Positions 1-5,793 of a stretch of 6,322 bases of DNA are shown here, in pieces. Where the stretch lies: contig DAAL01000021.1 in assembly GCA_001701065.1 (NCBI GenBank), forward strand, positions 1 to 6,322, in the 5' to 3' direction. The position numbers and the translations under genes are program-made. How positions within the stretch are numbered: position 1 is the first letter of the stretch; each line of letters starts with the position of its first letter. This DNA comes from Bacteroidales bacterium GP4. Its GTDB lineage: Bacteria; Bacteroidota; Bacteroidia; Bacteroidales; Muribaculaceae. The notes under the pieces were generated by a model. That model ran no database searches. It was not told the origin of the DNA and saw only the letters and a program-made list of their open reading frames with translations.

Positions 1-11
1 TCAAAAAAAGT

Positions 12-497
12 TTAGCGGACAGTAATAATATTTTTTCTTTTATCTAAATATGCCAGCGTCCGGTCTTGCGTCTGATTGGCTGTTTCCTCCTGTGTTTCGA
101 TTTGCGTTCCGATAGGTTCTTCATCGTCCATATTGTCTTGCGGAAGCATCTGCGGCTCAATACCTGAATTGTGGCAGGGCGTGTTTGTGCCATCATTTGC
201 CATATTGAAGCAATACTTTTCAAAACCACATACGGATATAACTGTGATCAATCCGCTCTTTCTACGGGTAATCAATCCATCTTCCTCCAATGCTTCAAGG
301 AAAGATACGACGGCTCTTTCATCGGCGTGCCACCGGGTACCCAGATATGCTATTGTCACAGGCCATTCTCCATAAGTCACCCGTATGCGGATATTTGTGT
401 CACCCACATACCTCATGCCCGGAGTTTTGGCGGCGCGGAACCTTATTTCGAGCCACCATTGATAACGCTGTGCATTATCCCAGAGCCAGTGCGTCAT
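12..497 (-). CDS. Winged-helix replication-initiator-like protein (161 aa)
   Basis: Probable DNA-binding protein resembling the N-terminal part of phage and plasmid replication initiators (DnaD or phage replisome-organizer style). The protein opens with a Trp-rich segment (MTHWLWDNAQRYQWW). Residues about 40-95 read as a winged helix: a Tyr-Gly-Glu-Trp-Pro turn, a helix with YLGTRW, then a recognition-type helix (VVSFLEALEEDGLI) and a strand pair ending near GFEKY. Residues about 105-150 are rich in Gln, Glu, Thr and Asn, like the linker tails of such replication proteins. I chose the ATG at 495-497 because it overlaps the upstream stop in an ATGA, a usual sign of translational coupling. An in-frame ATG at 528-530 would add 11 residues and overlap the upstream gene by 37 bases. 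No helicase-loader or polymerase domain is present, so a partner may lie beyond position 1. The family resemblance is by pattern only; a plain transcription factor remains possible. Confidence 0.6.
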   Translation of the reverse strand: MTHWLWDNAQRYQWWLEIRFRAAKTPGMRYVGDTNIRIRVTYGEWPVTIAYLGTRWHADERAVVSFLEALEEDGLITRRKSGLITVISVCGFEKYCFNMANDGTNTPCHNSGIEPQMLPQDNMDDEEPIGTQIETQEETANQTQDRTLAYLDKRKNIITVR

Positions 498-760
498 ATC
501 GTCTTCATAGACGGGCATCCATCTTGGCATAACTTATAGGTTTTGGAGAAGAACCGGATAAGCTCGCTCCCACGAAAGCGAGGATAAGGCGACTCTTTGG
601 TAATTTCATATTCCAGCTTTTCAGGGCCACTGACATAGCTGAATAATTCGATGTCTGCAAGTGCAAACATTGTTGCCACTTCCTGCCGGGTGTAGAGTCT
701 TGACGGATCAACGGCGGGTAAAGATTTTGCTTTCATAAGCAAGTGTTTTATGCCTTCCAT
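494..760 (-). CDS. Small winged-HTH / excisionase-like protein (88 aa)
   Basis: Likely small DNA-binding protein. Residues 21-72 follow the layout of MerR/excisionase-type helix-turn-helix proteins: RLYTRQEVATMF as the first helix, a central segment, then a wing-like part with SPYPRFRGSELIRFF, where 'P.R..GSEL..F' matches the usual 'RY...DL..fl' ending. The segment between (ADIELFSYVSGPEKLEYEI) does not look like a canonical recognition helix, so the fold assignment is tentative. Its stop overlaps the start of the replication-like gene in an ATGA, so the two are probably co-translated. Its own start overlaps the end of the upstream 67-aa frame by 13 bases. An alternative ATG lies at 734-736. 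No clear ribosome-binding site precedes either start. It could be a recombination directionality factor or a replication-region regulator. Confidence 0.6.
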   Translation of the reverse strand: MEGIKHLLMKAKSLPAVDPSRLYTRQEVATMFALADIELFSYVSGPEKLEYEITKESPYPRFRGSELIRFFSKTYKLCQDGCPSMKTI

Positions 761-951
761 AGTACAATGGCAAGCGTGTTAATACTACTTGCCCCACTGT
801 TCATGGGTTGACGCGTCCCTTTACGATGAAGCCATGTGATTGCATCTTGACAATTCATCGTATCAGATTCACCCTCCGTTGAAAGATGCGGTTTATAATC
901 CGTGCTTACGGAAGATTCGACATTGCGTGCATTTAGGCAATATGCTATCAT
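748..951 (-). CDS. Possible small hypothetical protein (67 aa)
   Basis: I do not recognise this frame. It is the only reading frame of any length that fills the space between the two HTH genes, it is on the same strand, and it overlaps the next gene by 13 bases, which fits a compact operon. The product is mixed polar and lacks any signal peptide, membrane segment or cysteine cluster. A segment around residues 33-45 (NCQDAITWLHRKG) could form an amphipathic helix. An internal ATG at residue 32 would give a 36-aa product. No promoter or ribosome-binding site stands out upstream, in the 99-base gap to the 105-aa gene. It may equally be untranslated leader. Confidence 0.35.
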   Translation of the reverse strand: MIAYCLNARNVESSVSTDYKPHLSTEGESDTMNCQDAITWLHRKGTRQPMNSGASSINTLAIVLWKA

Positions 952-1050
952 CGACAGTCAGGTTATAAAGGAATGTAAGACCATCCCAGGGTGGAGCCTT
1001 GATTATTTTGTAATGTGCCACACCTTGCTAAAGTTTTACGAGTTGATTTC

Positions 1051-1368
1051 TCACGGTTTACCGAAACTTTGATTCAGCACATCCTTTATATCCGACATTT
1101 TGTATAGTGGAGTTTTCCCGATCTTCACCGGCACAAGATAACCGTCTTTCTCCCATCGGAGAAGTGTGCTGTATGAACGGTTGAAAATCTTGCAGGCCTC
1201 CTCTCGCGTCACCGTAGCCAACTCTTCATCGTAGGCTCTTTTTTCGTCCTCAGACTCTCGAATCATCTGGAGAAATTCTCGGAACGCCACTTTCATATCA
1301 GAGGCATCCACCACAAGATATATCCCCTTGGGACCATCAAGTATGGAATTGATAATTTCTGCTGCCAT
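1051..1368 (-). CDS. Helix-turn-helix (MerR/excisionase-like) DNA-binding protein (105 aa)
   Basis: Small DNA-binding protein of a type common on Bacteroidota mobile elements. Residues 1-50 are a helical, charged lead-in (REFLQMIRESEDEKRAYDEE). Residues about 52-98 are a clear excisionase/MerR-like winged HTH: TREEACKIFNRSYSTLLRWE as the two DNA-reading helices, DGYLVPVKIGKTPLYK as the wing, and MSDIKDVL as the closing helix. In this family the fold binds DNA either to direct excision with a tyrosine recombinase or to regulate element genes; I infer one of these roles. The sequence AAAGGAT sits directly before the ATG. The 139-base gap upstream carries two inverted repeats that could be its control region or the terminator of the preceding module. 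It is not adjacent to the integrase, so pairing with that enzyme is not shown. Confidence 0.8.
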   Translation of the reverse strand: MAAEIINSILDGPKGIYLVVDASDMKVAFREFLQMIRESEDEKRAYDEELATVTREEACKIFNRSYSTLLRWEKDGYLVPVKIGKTPLYKMSDIKDVLNQSFGKP

Positions 1369-1401
1369 ATCCTTTGATTTTAGAATTATGGCACAAAAAT
1401 A

Positions 1402-1423
1402 GAGCCCTGTACGTACAGGACTC
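1402..1423 (-). terminator. Stem-loop followed by T-run after the three-gene module
   Basis: Positions 1406-1419 are a perfect 14-bp palindrome (CCTGTACGTACAGG). Three more pairs outside it (1402-1404 with 1421-1423) extend the stem, and the 1405/1420 position becomes a G-U wobble in minus-strand RNA. The minus strand then reads TATTTTTG over 1394-1401, so it fits an intrinsic terminator about 85 bases after the stop of the 248-aa gene. That T-run also matches the TAnnTTTG promoter form, though no TTG element lies at the right distance. A palindromic operator for the 105-aa HTH protein is the main alternative. Confidence 0.4.
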
Positions 1424-1443
1424 CTTTAACTTTTATATCCTCT

Positions 1444-1472
1444 GCTTAAATTTAAGGGATTAAAGTTTAAGC
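1444..1472. repeat. A/T-rich inverted repeat between the 248-aa and 105-aa genes
   Basis: The left arm GCTTAAATTTAA (1444-1455) pairs with the right arm at 1460-1472 around a GGGA loop, with one unpaired base in the right arm. It lies 36 bases past the stop of the 248-aa gene and upstream of the 105-aa HTH gene. It could be a protein-binding site or an RNA hairpin. No T-run follows on the minus strand, so it is a poor terminator by itself. Confidence 0.45.
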
Positions 1473-1507
1473 GATAGGACGGTATGATATGTTTTGAATA
1501 TGAACGG

Positions 1508-2254
1508 CTATTGTTTCAGCAACTTAGCTTCCATTTCTCTTCCCCACTCGTCAATATAGAAATGCTCGTCGGGACTTGCGATTATATTTATTACTGCGGC
1601 ATTGGTACAGGTCATTCCAAGTTCTCTTACAAGTGACTTTCCCTGCGGTTTTTTGAGTAACAGACGATGTTTTATAGCTATATTGAGAATCATGGCTATT
1701 TTCACACCTTCGGCAGATACAGGTGCAGCCAATTCCTTCAGCCTGTGGTATATCTCATCGTTTGTAAGATGCGGATAATCTTTGTTCTCAATAATGTCGT
1801 ATCTTATACTGCGATAGTGCTCCCCGACTTGTTCGTATGGGCTATTGTAACCTTTTGGATCTTTATTGTCACAGGCTGGTATCGTTATATTTTCATTCGT
1901 CCTTATAACTCCGGGGAACAGGTTTTCTATCGGAGGTATCCATAGGAAAACTATCCTGTCATAAATCCTTTTCGATACTGCGGCATTATCAGAATGAACA
2001 TCGTTATTCTCAGCATACCATACAAGATATGATGATAGGCTACGGTATAACTGGCCAACAAAATAATCGCTTCCTTTATCCTTTACCTCGGCTCTGATGG
2101 CTTTTTCATATTCAAGCTGATTGTCAGCCAAATATTCTGACAGACCGTTCAATCCGTCAGCCGAGGCTGTGCAGACCGTATTCCGGATAAGACAAAGGTC
2201 CGAAATCATCTTGCCGATGGAGTGCTGTATATCTACTATATCCATGATATTCAT
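1508..2254 (-). CDS. Uncharacterised 248-aa protein, third gene of the peptidase/PIN module
   Basis: I do not recognise this protein. No signal peptide or long membrane segment is visible, so it is probably cytosolic. The first 110 residues look largely helical (for example ISDLCLIRN and FVGQLYRSLSSYLVWYAEN). A Pro/Asn-rich middle follows (residues about 106-140, with FLWIPPIENLFPG and KDPKGYNSPYEQ), and then a helical C-terminal half ending in a charged tail (DEWGREMEAKLLKQ). There is no HExxH, nucleotide-binding loop or obvious nuclease motif. Its ATG overlaps the stop of the PIN gene in an ATGA, so it is almost certainly co-translated with it. This suggests it works with the PIN nuclease and the XRE peptidase, perhaps as an extra antitoxin, sensor or effector; that role is inferred from position only. 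An ATG three codons in is an alternative start. A stem-loop terminator candidate follows at 1402-1423. Confidence 0.8.
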   Translation of the reverse strand: MNIMDIVDIQHSIGKMISDLCLIRNTVCTASADGLNGLSEYLADNQLEYEKAIRAEVKDKGSDYFVGQLYRSLSSYLVWYAENNDVHSDNAAVSKRIYDRIVFLWIPPIENLFPGVIRTNENITIPACDNKDPKGYNSPYEQVGEHYRSIRYDIIENKDYPHLTNDEIYHRLKELAAPVSAEGVKIAMILNIAIKHRLLLKKPQGKSLVRELGMTCTNAAVINIIASPDEHFYIDEWGREMEAKLLKQ

Positions 2255-2760
2255 GTGTCGTTACCCCAACGGTCAATCCGTCTTTGAATCTCGGACTTCG
2301 GCAGGCGCACGTTGATTGAGTATAATTCCTTCAATTTCCCTGCGGCCACCTCCGGAGAAATGACCGAATGTGCCACAAGTTCATCGAATATAAAAAGGAT
2401 GCCGTGAACAGTGAGATTATGGGACTCGGCATATCTGCGTAGCTGGCGGTCGCCGGTAAGCAGAGTTATATCATGTTTACGGGCATAATAGCATACCGAG
2501 CAGTCCGGTATGGAAAGGTTGCCGGACACGGCGGCGTGTTCATTTACAATCTCAATAAGTTCCTCAGCTGTAAAGCTCTCGACCGTAATCTTCCCTTCTT
2601 TGACAAGATGCCCCATATCTTCTTGCTGTCGATTATCGACAATTTCTGCCATCACAAAATCCACCGTGCGTATTTCGTAAGGCAGATCGCAAAGTTGACT
2701 TAGCAATCCTATCGAGTGAAGATCGATGAAGATATTTGTATCGTTGACAATAATCTCCAT
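2251..2760 (-). CDS. PIN-domain ribonuclease, probable toxin (169 aa)
   Basis: A PIN-fold protein, a family of metal-dependent ribonucleases that includes VapC-type toxins. All four expected acidic residues are visible: Asp7 in VNDTNIFID, Glu39 in VMAEI, Asp86 in LSIPDCS and Asp104 in LLTGDRQLRRYA. The LTGDRQL signature and the helix after it are especially typical. After the core (about residues 1-130) there is a C-terminal extension of some 40 residues (PEVAAGKLKELYSIN onward, ending RRIDRWGNDT), longer than a minimal VapC toxin. It starts 4 bases after the XRE-peptidase stop, with GAGAAG before the ATG, and ends in an ATGA overlap with the 248-aa gene. Pairing of HTH/ImmA-type peptidases with PIN proteins is a recurring toxin-antitoxin-like arrangement; that this pair acts so is inferred. 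Its RNA target cannot be read from sequence. Confidence 0.88.
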   Translation of the reverse strand: MEIIVNDTNIFIDLHSIGLLSQLCDLPYEIRTVDFVMAEIVDNRQQEDMGHLVKEGKITVESFTAEELIEIVNEHAAVSGNLSIPDCSVCYYARKHDITLLTGDRQLRRYAESHNLTVHGILFIFDELVAHSVISPEVAAGKLKELYSINVRLPKSEIQRRIDRWGNDT

Positions 2761-2764
2761 CTTC

Positions 2765-3823
2765 TCACACTAATTGAAGCTGAGACTTGACGCTCTCGAC
2801 AGAGGTGTTCAGAAGTACAGCGGCTTTAGAAAAAGAGATGGCTTCATCAGCCAACGCACGATAAACCATGCGTGCGAACCGTCCTGACCGCTCGCTTACC
2901 ACACGTGAGGTCTCGACAAGTTTCTTGAAATCAGGAAGTCTGTTCTTCTTAGTCTGATAACCGGAATAACGCTTGTCGGAAATCACATTATTTGAGCGCA
3001 AGGCTATCATAATATCGTCGATAGATATGCCGAACTGACGCTGTATGTCAGTCAGTTCTGATAAAGATATGTCATGCCTCGAATCTCCCAACTTCGATTT
3101 AAGCACACTGACAGGGAGCAGCAGCTCACTCGCGAAAGCGTTGCAGATATGCTCAACTTCCTTTGACGATACATCTTCAGGAATATCAAGAAGCAGATGC
3201 CCTAACTCATGCAAGGCGGTGAAGCGTTTGCGCTCAGTAGGGAAGTTGCCGTTAACCACAATAAGAGGAATAGAGCCGTTGGCATAACCGCTCAATCCGT
3301 CAAAGTCGGTATCCTCTGCAATCTCAATCACCTTTACGCCATTATCCTCCAGAACTTCTATTGCGTTGGTTATGCCGTCATATCCCAGGCCAAGATGCTT
3401 GCGTACTTCATTGGCATGAAGAACCGCTTCATCAGTGTTGGCTACACGCTTGCGCGGCATTGAAAATTCAGTAGAACAACCGCAAAGCTGTTCCACCTCC
3501 AGATAACGCTCCAGTTCCTCTCGCACCTTCTCCCTTACAGCCATTGCCATGCGTTCAGGGAATTTCGGTTTCTTACGAAATTCCACACGGTCAACCTCCA
3601 CGGTGAACGGACGGAAAAAGTAGTCAATCTTGACACCAAGAGCCGTTGCAAGTGCTATCAGCACACGACTGTCCGGCATCATCAATCCTTTCTCATACTT
3701 GTTTATGGCCTGCCGGGTTATGGCAGGAGTGACACATTGAGAAAGTTTCTCCAACGAAAAACCTTTCATCATACGGGCCTGTCTAAGACGGCGTGAAAAT
3801 ATGTCGTTAGTCTGCTTGTTCAT
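2765..3823 (-). CDS. XRE-family HTH regulator fused to ImmA/IrrE zinc metallopeptidase (352 aa)
   Basis: Two-domain regulator-protease. Residues about 8-68 are an XRE/Cro-type helix-turn-helix (FSRRLRQARMMKGFSLEKL, then ITRQAINKYEKG, then LIALATALGVKIDYFF). Residues about 135-245 are an ImmA/IrrE peptidase domain with the zinc motif HELGH (His205, Glu206, His209) and a downstream EHICNAFASELLLP stretch in which Glu224 is the likely third ligand. A C-terminal part (about 300-352) looks like a further small helical or HTH segment (AISFSKAAVLLNTSVESV). In the family such proteins repress their operon and cleave a regulator or control a partner toxin. I chose the ATG at 3821-3823: a longer frame from a TTG at 3872-3874 would begin inside the -33 promoter element. 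AAAGGA lies upstream of the ATG. It heads a tight operon with the PIN gene and the 248-aa gene, and its promoter carries a palindrome that it probably binds itself. Confidence 0.92.
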   Translation of the reverse strand: MNKQTNDIFSRRLRQARMMKGFSLEKLSQCVTPAITRQAINKYEKGLMMPDSRVLIALATALGVKIDYFFRPFTVEVDRVEFRKKPKFPERMAMAVREKVREELERYLEVEQLCGCSTEFSMPRKRVANTDEAVLHANEVRKHLGLGYDGITNAIEVLEDNGVKVIEIAEDTDFDGLSGYANGSIPLIVVNGNFPTERKRFTALHELGHLLLDIPEDVSSKEVEHICNAFASELLLPVSVLKSKLGDSRHDISLSELTDIQRQFGISIDDIMIALRSNNVISDKRYSGYQTKKNRLPDFKKLVETSRVVSERSGRFARMVYRALADEAISFSKAAVLLNTSVESVKSQLQLV

Positions 3824-3839
3824 GTTGATATATCCTTTG

Positions 3840-3875
3840 GTTGACAAAGTTAATAAAAATATTTGATTTGTCAAC
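3840..3875 (-). promoter_or_regulatory. Promoter of the XRE-peptidase operon inside a perfect inverted repeat (operator)
   Basis: On the minus strand, TTG (3872-3874), 19 bases, then TAACTTTG (3845-3852) make a good Bacteroidota promoter about 22 bases before the ATG. A perfect 9-bp inverted repeat overlaps both boxes: GTTGACAAA at 3840-3848 and TTTGTCAAC at 3867-3875, with centres 27 bp apart. This is the layout expected of a dimer operator used by the XRE protein to repress its own operon. The sequence match is direct; the binding is inferred. Confidence 0.75.
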
Positions 3876-3883
3876 TATAAATA

Positions 3884-3921
3884 GAGGGGAAATGTTCAGC
3901 CATAGCTGATTATCTCCCCTC
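3884..3921 (-). terminator. Probable terminator after the integrase gene
   Basis: GAGGGGA (3884-3890) pairs with TCCCCTC (3915-3921), and an inner stem TCAGC/GCTGA (3896-3900 with 3905-3909) closes on a CATA loop. The two stems are separated by a symmetrical 5-by-5 internal loop. It begins about 10 bases past the integrase stop. The minus strand after it reads TATTTAT, a weak T-run. It probably insulates the peptidase operon from integrase transcription. Confidence 0.5.
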
Positions 3922-3931
3922 GAAATCCGGA

Positions 3932-5302
3932 TTATTCGATAAATCCTATCATTTCCTTCTTCAAGTCGTCATCAATCTCGCGGTATCTTGCAAATGCCCG
4001 GCTACCTTCCTTGTGTCCGCTCAACGCTCCCACAAGATTCGGATCTTTCACTTTCTTGTAAAGGTTGCCGACAAATGTACGGCGGGCAAGGTGGCTGCTG
4101 GCTATCTCATCAATAGGCCGTTGCTCTTCTTCTCCGGTCGTGGGATTGAGAACGGTGACTATGCGTGTTATGCCACAAGTCTTGAATATCTTTTTGATAG
4201 CCACGTTGTATTTCTGCGAACTGATGAATGGCAGAATCTTACCGTCTTTCTCCACATCCTTGTATTTTTCAAGTATGTCCTTTGCCCTCTGAGTCAGCGG
4301 AACGCGTATAACGTCGGAGCGATCAGCCTTGGTTTTGCTTGCGATATACTCCACATAGCCATTGATGATATTGGCCGGTGTGAGACGCATGAGGTCGGAT
4401 ATACGGCAACCGATACAGCAGTGGAAGATGAATATATCGCGCTGCACTTCAAGCGGCTTATTGGCTGACAGGTCATAATCCGCGATTATATCACGCTCCT
4501 TGATTGTGATATAAATAGGCGTGCCGTATCTTTCAGTGGTTTTGCCGTGGTATCTTGCAAATGGGTTATTCTTTGTAAGCCCTTCTTCATTAGCCCATTT
4601 GAAGAATGTACGCAAGCAGGCGAATATGCCGATAATGGTATTGTCACCTTTTTCAAAAGGGCGGCGTGATTTGCGAGCTTTGCGTGTCTCAGCCGGAAAC
4701 TCCTCAAAGATTTTGGGGTACTTGTCGAAAATGGCAGGCTCATTACGAAGAAACTCCTCATATTCCTCAAGCACTTCGGTAGTGAACATTTCAAAATCAA
4801 GTTTATACGGGAGACGTCTTTTGACCTTGCGATACAGTTCAAAGCGATGGAGGCTACGGCTCAGTACGCCATAACGTCGATGCCGCCATTCAGAAAGTCC
4901 ACGCTTATCTGGAAATTCCTCGACAAGCTCGACGAATTTCTTTTGTAGCTTCGCTTCCACTTCTTTAGGCTTACGCTCTTTCTTAGGATTATGGAAGCGA
5001 TAAATTTCTTTCTCGAAGAAGTCCTTTGTAAGTTCTGCCAACGTATGCGCTTCGCATAGGTCATAGATATAATCTTCAAGGTCTCTGATCTTGCGCTCAG
5101 TGTCTTTTATTTCGGATATTTCCTTTTGATTGGCACGAGGCTTTGATATTGCACCGGTCTTAGGATTGAAACGACTCGGCTCAATGTATATTCCAGTCTT
5201 TAGACGGAGCTTGATGTCTTTCGACAGGCTAAGCCGAAACATTATTTCCGACCTGCCGTTACCCTCTACTTTGGAGGAGATATAACGCTTGATACTTGCC
5301 AT
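3932..5302 (-). CDS. Tyrosine recombinase / site-specific integrase (456 aa)
   Basis: Phage-type integrase that catalyses insertion and excision of the element by strand exchange through a 3'-phosphotyrosine. Residues about 1-100 form the Arm-type DNA-binding domain typical of Bacteroidota integrases (MFRLSLSKDIKLRLKTGIYI, then a helical stretch). Residues about 118-250 are the SAM-like core-binding domain, rich in Lys and Arg, ending FKWANEEGLTKNNPFARY. The catalytic domain follows: Arg300 in CCIGCRISDLMRL, the beta-hairpin Lys in ASKTK (about 323-325), His404 and Arg407 in SSHLARRTF, His430 in LSGHKEGS, and the nucleophile Tyr440 in FARYREI. The set is complete and the length normal, so it should be active. 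The ATG at 5300-5302 directly abuts a GTCCTCCT repeat and has no Shine-Dalgarno site. Its promoter lies at 5392-5423 and a terminator candidate follows the gene. Its target site cannot be named from this one end. Confidence 0.95.
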   Translation of the reverse strand: MASIKRYISSKVEGNGRSEIMFRLSLSKDIKLRLKTGIYIEPSRFNPKTGAISKPRANQKEISEIKDTERKIRDLEDYIYDLCEAHTLAELTKDFFEKEIYRFHNPKKERKPKEVEAKLQKKFVELVEEFPDKRGLSEWRHRRYGVLSRSLHRFELYRKVKRRLPYKLDFEMFTTEVLEEYEEFLRNEPAIFDKYPKIFEEFPAETRKARKSRRPFEKGDNTIIGIFACLRTFFKWANEEGLTKNNPFARYHGKTTERYGTPIYITIKERDIIADYDLSANKPLEVQRDIFIFHCCIGCRISDLMRLTPANIINGYVEYIASKTKADRSDVIRVPLTQRAKDILEKYKDVEKDGKILPFISSQKYNVAIKKIFKTCGITRIVTVLNPTTGEEEQRPIDEIASSHLARRTFVGNLYKKVKDPNLVGALSGHKEGSRAFARYREIDDDLKKEMIGFIE

Positions 5303-5314
5303 AGGAGGACAAAA
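5303..5314 (+). repeat. Inverted copy of the GTCCTCC repeat touching the integrase start codon
   Basis: AGGAGGACAAAA here is the reverse complement of the tandem copies at 5426-5447. With the following ATTT it matches the distal copy over about 16 bp, apart from one A in the A-run. A shorter GGAGGAC lies at 5327-5333 and GGAGGA at 5273-5278, all in the same orientation. These are candidate arm-type binding sites for the integrase. Confidence 0.5.
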
Positions 5315-5357
5315 ATTTTAATGGGTGGAGGACGGGAAATCAGCCATTTTTAGACGA

Positions 5358-5373
5358 GTTAATCGGAATTAAC
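5358..5373. repeat. Short palindrome in the integrase leader
   Basis: GTTAAT and ATTAAC flank a CGGA spacer. The 16-bp palindrome lies between the integrase promoter and its start codon, and close to the midpoint of the two opposed sets of GTCCTCC repeats. It could be an operator or a core-type integrase site; by chance alone a repeat this short would not be surprising. Confidence 0.35.
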
Positions 5374-5391
5374 AGTTGATTGTCCTTTTTA

Positions 5392-5423
5392 CAAAGTTAG
5401 CAATTAATCTATTACACTCCAAA
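5392..5423 (-). promoter_or_regulatory. Integrase promoter
   Basis: On the minus strand, TTTG (5420-5423), 20 bases, then TAACTTTG (5392-5399) match the Bacteroidota -33/-7 consensus well. The start of transcription would be near 5385, giving a leader of roughly 80 bases. The upstream element is next to the TTTTGTCCTCC repeats, so an arm-bound integrase could block its own transcription. Confidence 0.7.
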
Positions 5424-5425
5424 TT

Positions 5426-5447
5426 TTTTGTCCTCCTTTTGTCCTCC
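5426..5447 (+). repeat. Tandem 11-bp repeat TTTTGTCCTCC x2
   Basis: Two perfect, directly adjacent copies (5426-5436 and 5437-5447), so the period is about one helical turn. A third, inverted copy ends at the integrase start codon. Spaced short direct repeats beside an Arm-domain integrase gene are what arm-type attachment sites look like; binding is inferred. Confidence 0.6.
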
Positions 5448-5612
5448 TATTTGAAATTTAGCGATTTTTCTTGGAAACAAATGACACCTATTTTTGCAAT
5501 GATTAATTTTTAACAATCTACATATCAATATGTTATCAATTTCTCCAAAACTCGAACCTGCTTCCATAACAGTGCATACCCTTTCATTTGGTTGCTTCTG
5601 TTCCGGGCACCG

Positions 5613-5651
5613 ATAAATCCCTTATAACTATCTGAGTTATAAGGGATTTAT
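5613..5651. repeat. Perfect 17-bp stem-loop, terminator or attachment-site candidate
   Basis: ATAAATCCCTTATAACT (5613-5629) pairs without mismatch with 5635-5651 around a 5-base ATCTG loop. The plus strand then reads AATTTTC. The short T-run and A/T-rich stem make a modest intrinsic terminator for a plus-strand transcript, but no plus-strand gene ends in the window. It may have been separated from its gene by the insertion, or be part of a recombination site. Confidence 0.6.
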
Positions 5652-5658
5652 AATTTTC

Positions 5659-5680
5659 ACAAAGCACATACAAAGCACAT
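5659..5680 (+). repeat. Tandem 11-bp repeat ACAAAGCACAT x2
   Basis: Two perfect adjacent copies (5659-5669 and 5670-5680) follow 7 bases after the 17-bp stem-loop. The period equals that of the TTTTGTCCTCC pair but the sequence is unrelated. It could be a second class of arm site or the residue of another element's attachment region. Confidence 0.55.
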
Positions 5681-5793
5681 TTGAATCAGCGGATTTTCAA
5701 CTTATCGCAATTTTGAGTATCTTCTCTATCGCGCAGGGGAATGATTCGTGGTGGAATTTTGGGAGATGTTCGCCTAAGATTTTCGTTAAAAGA

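Noticed and set aside
495..530. Longer start of the replication-like gene at the ATG at 528-530
   Set aside because: The ATG at 495-497 forms an ATGA overlap with the upstream stop, the more usual coupled arrangement. The longer start is not excluded.
171..539. Plus-strand frame of 122 codons opposite the replication-like gene
   Set aside because: It is antisense to a gene supported by an ATGA overlap and a winged-helix pattern; the translation is Cys/His-rich in the irregular way of a shadow frame.
3821..3874. Longer start of the XRE-peptidase from a TTG, adding 17 residues
   Set aside because: The TTG is the -33 box of the promoter and the -7 box lies inside the extension, so the extension would not be transcribed. 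The added residues also do not match an XRE N-terminus.
4013..4468. Long plus-strand frame opposite the integrase
   Set aside because: It lies entirely antisense to the catalytic domain of a complete integrase and its translation shows no recognisable motif; it is a shadow frame.
5515..5615. tRNA or tmRNA remnant suggested by GGTTCGAGT on the minus strand
   Set aside because: The bases flanking the TTCGA loop do not pair into a T-stem, and no acceptor or anticodon arm could be built around it.
5426..5680. CRISPR-like array
   Set aside because: The two repeats are only 11 bp, occur twice each without spacers, and differ from one another.
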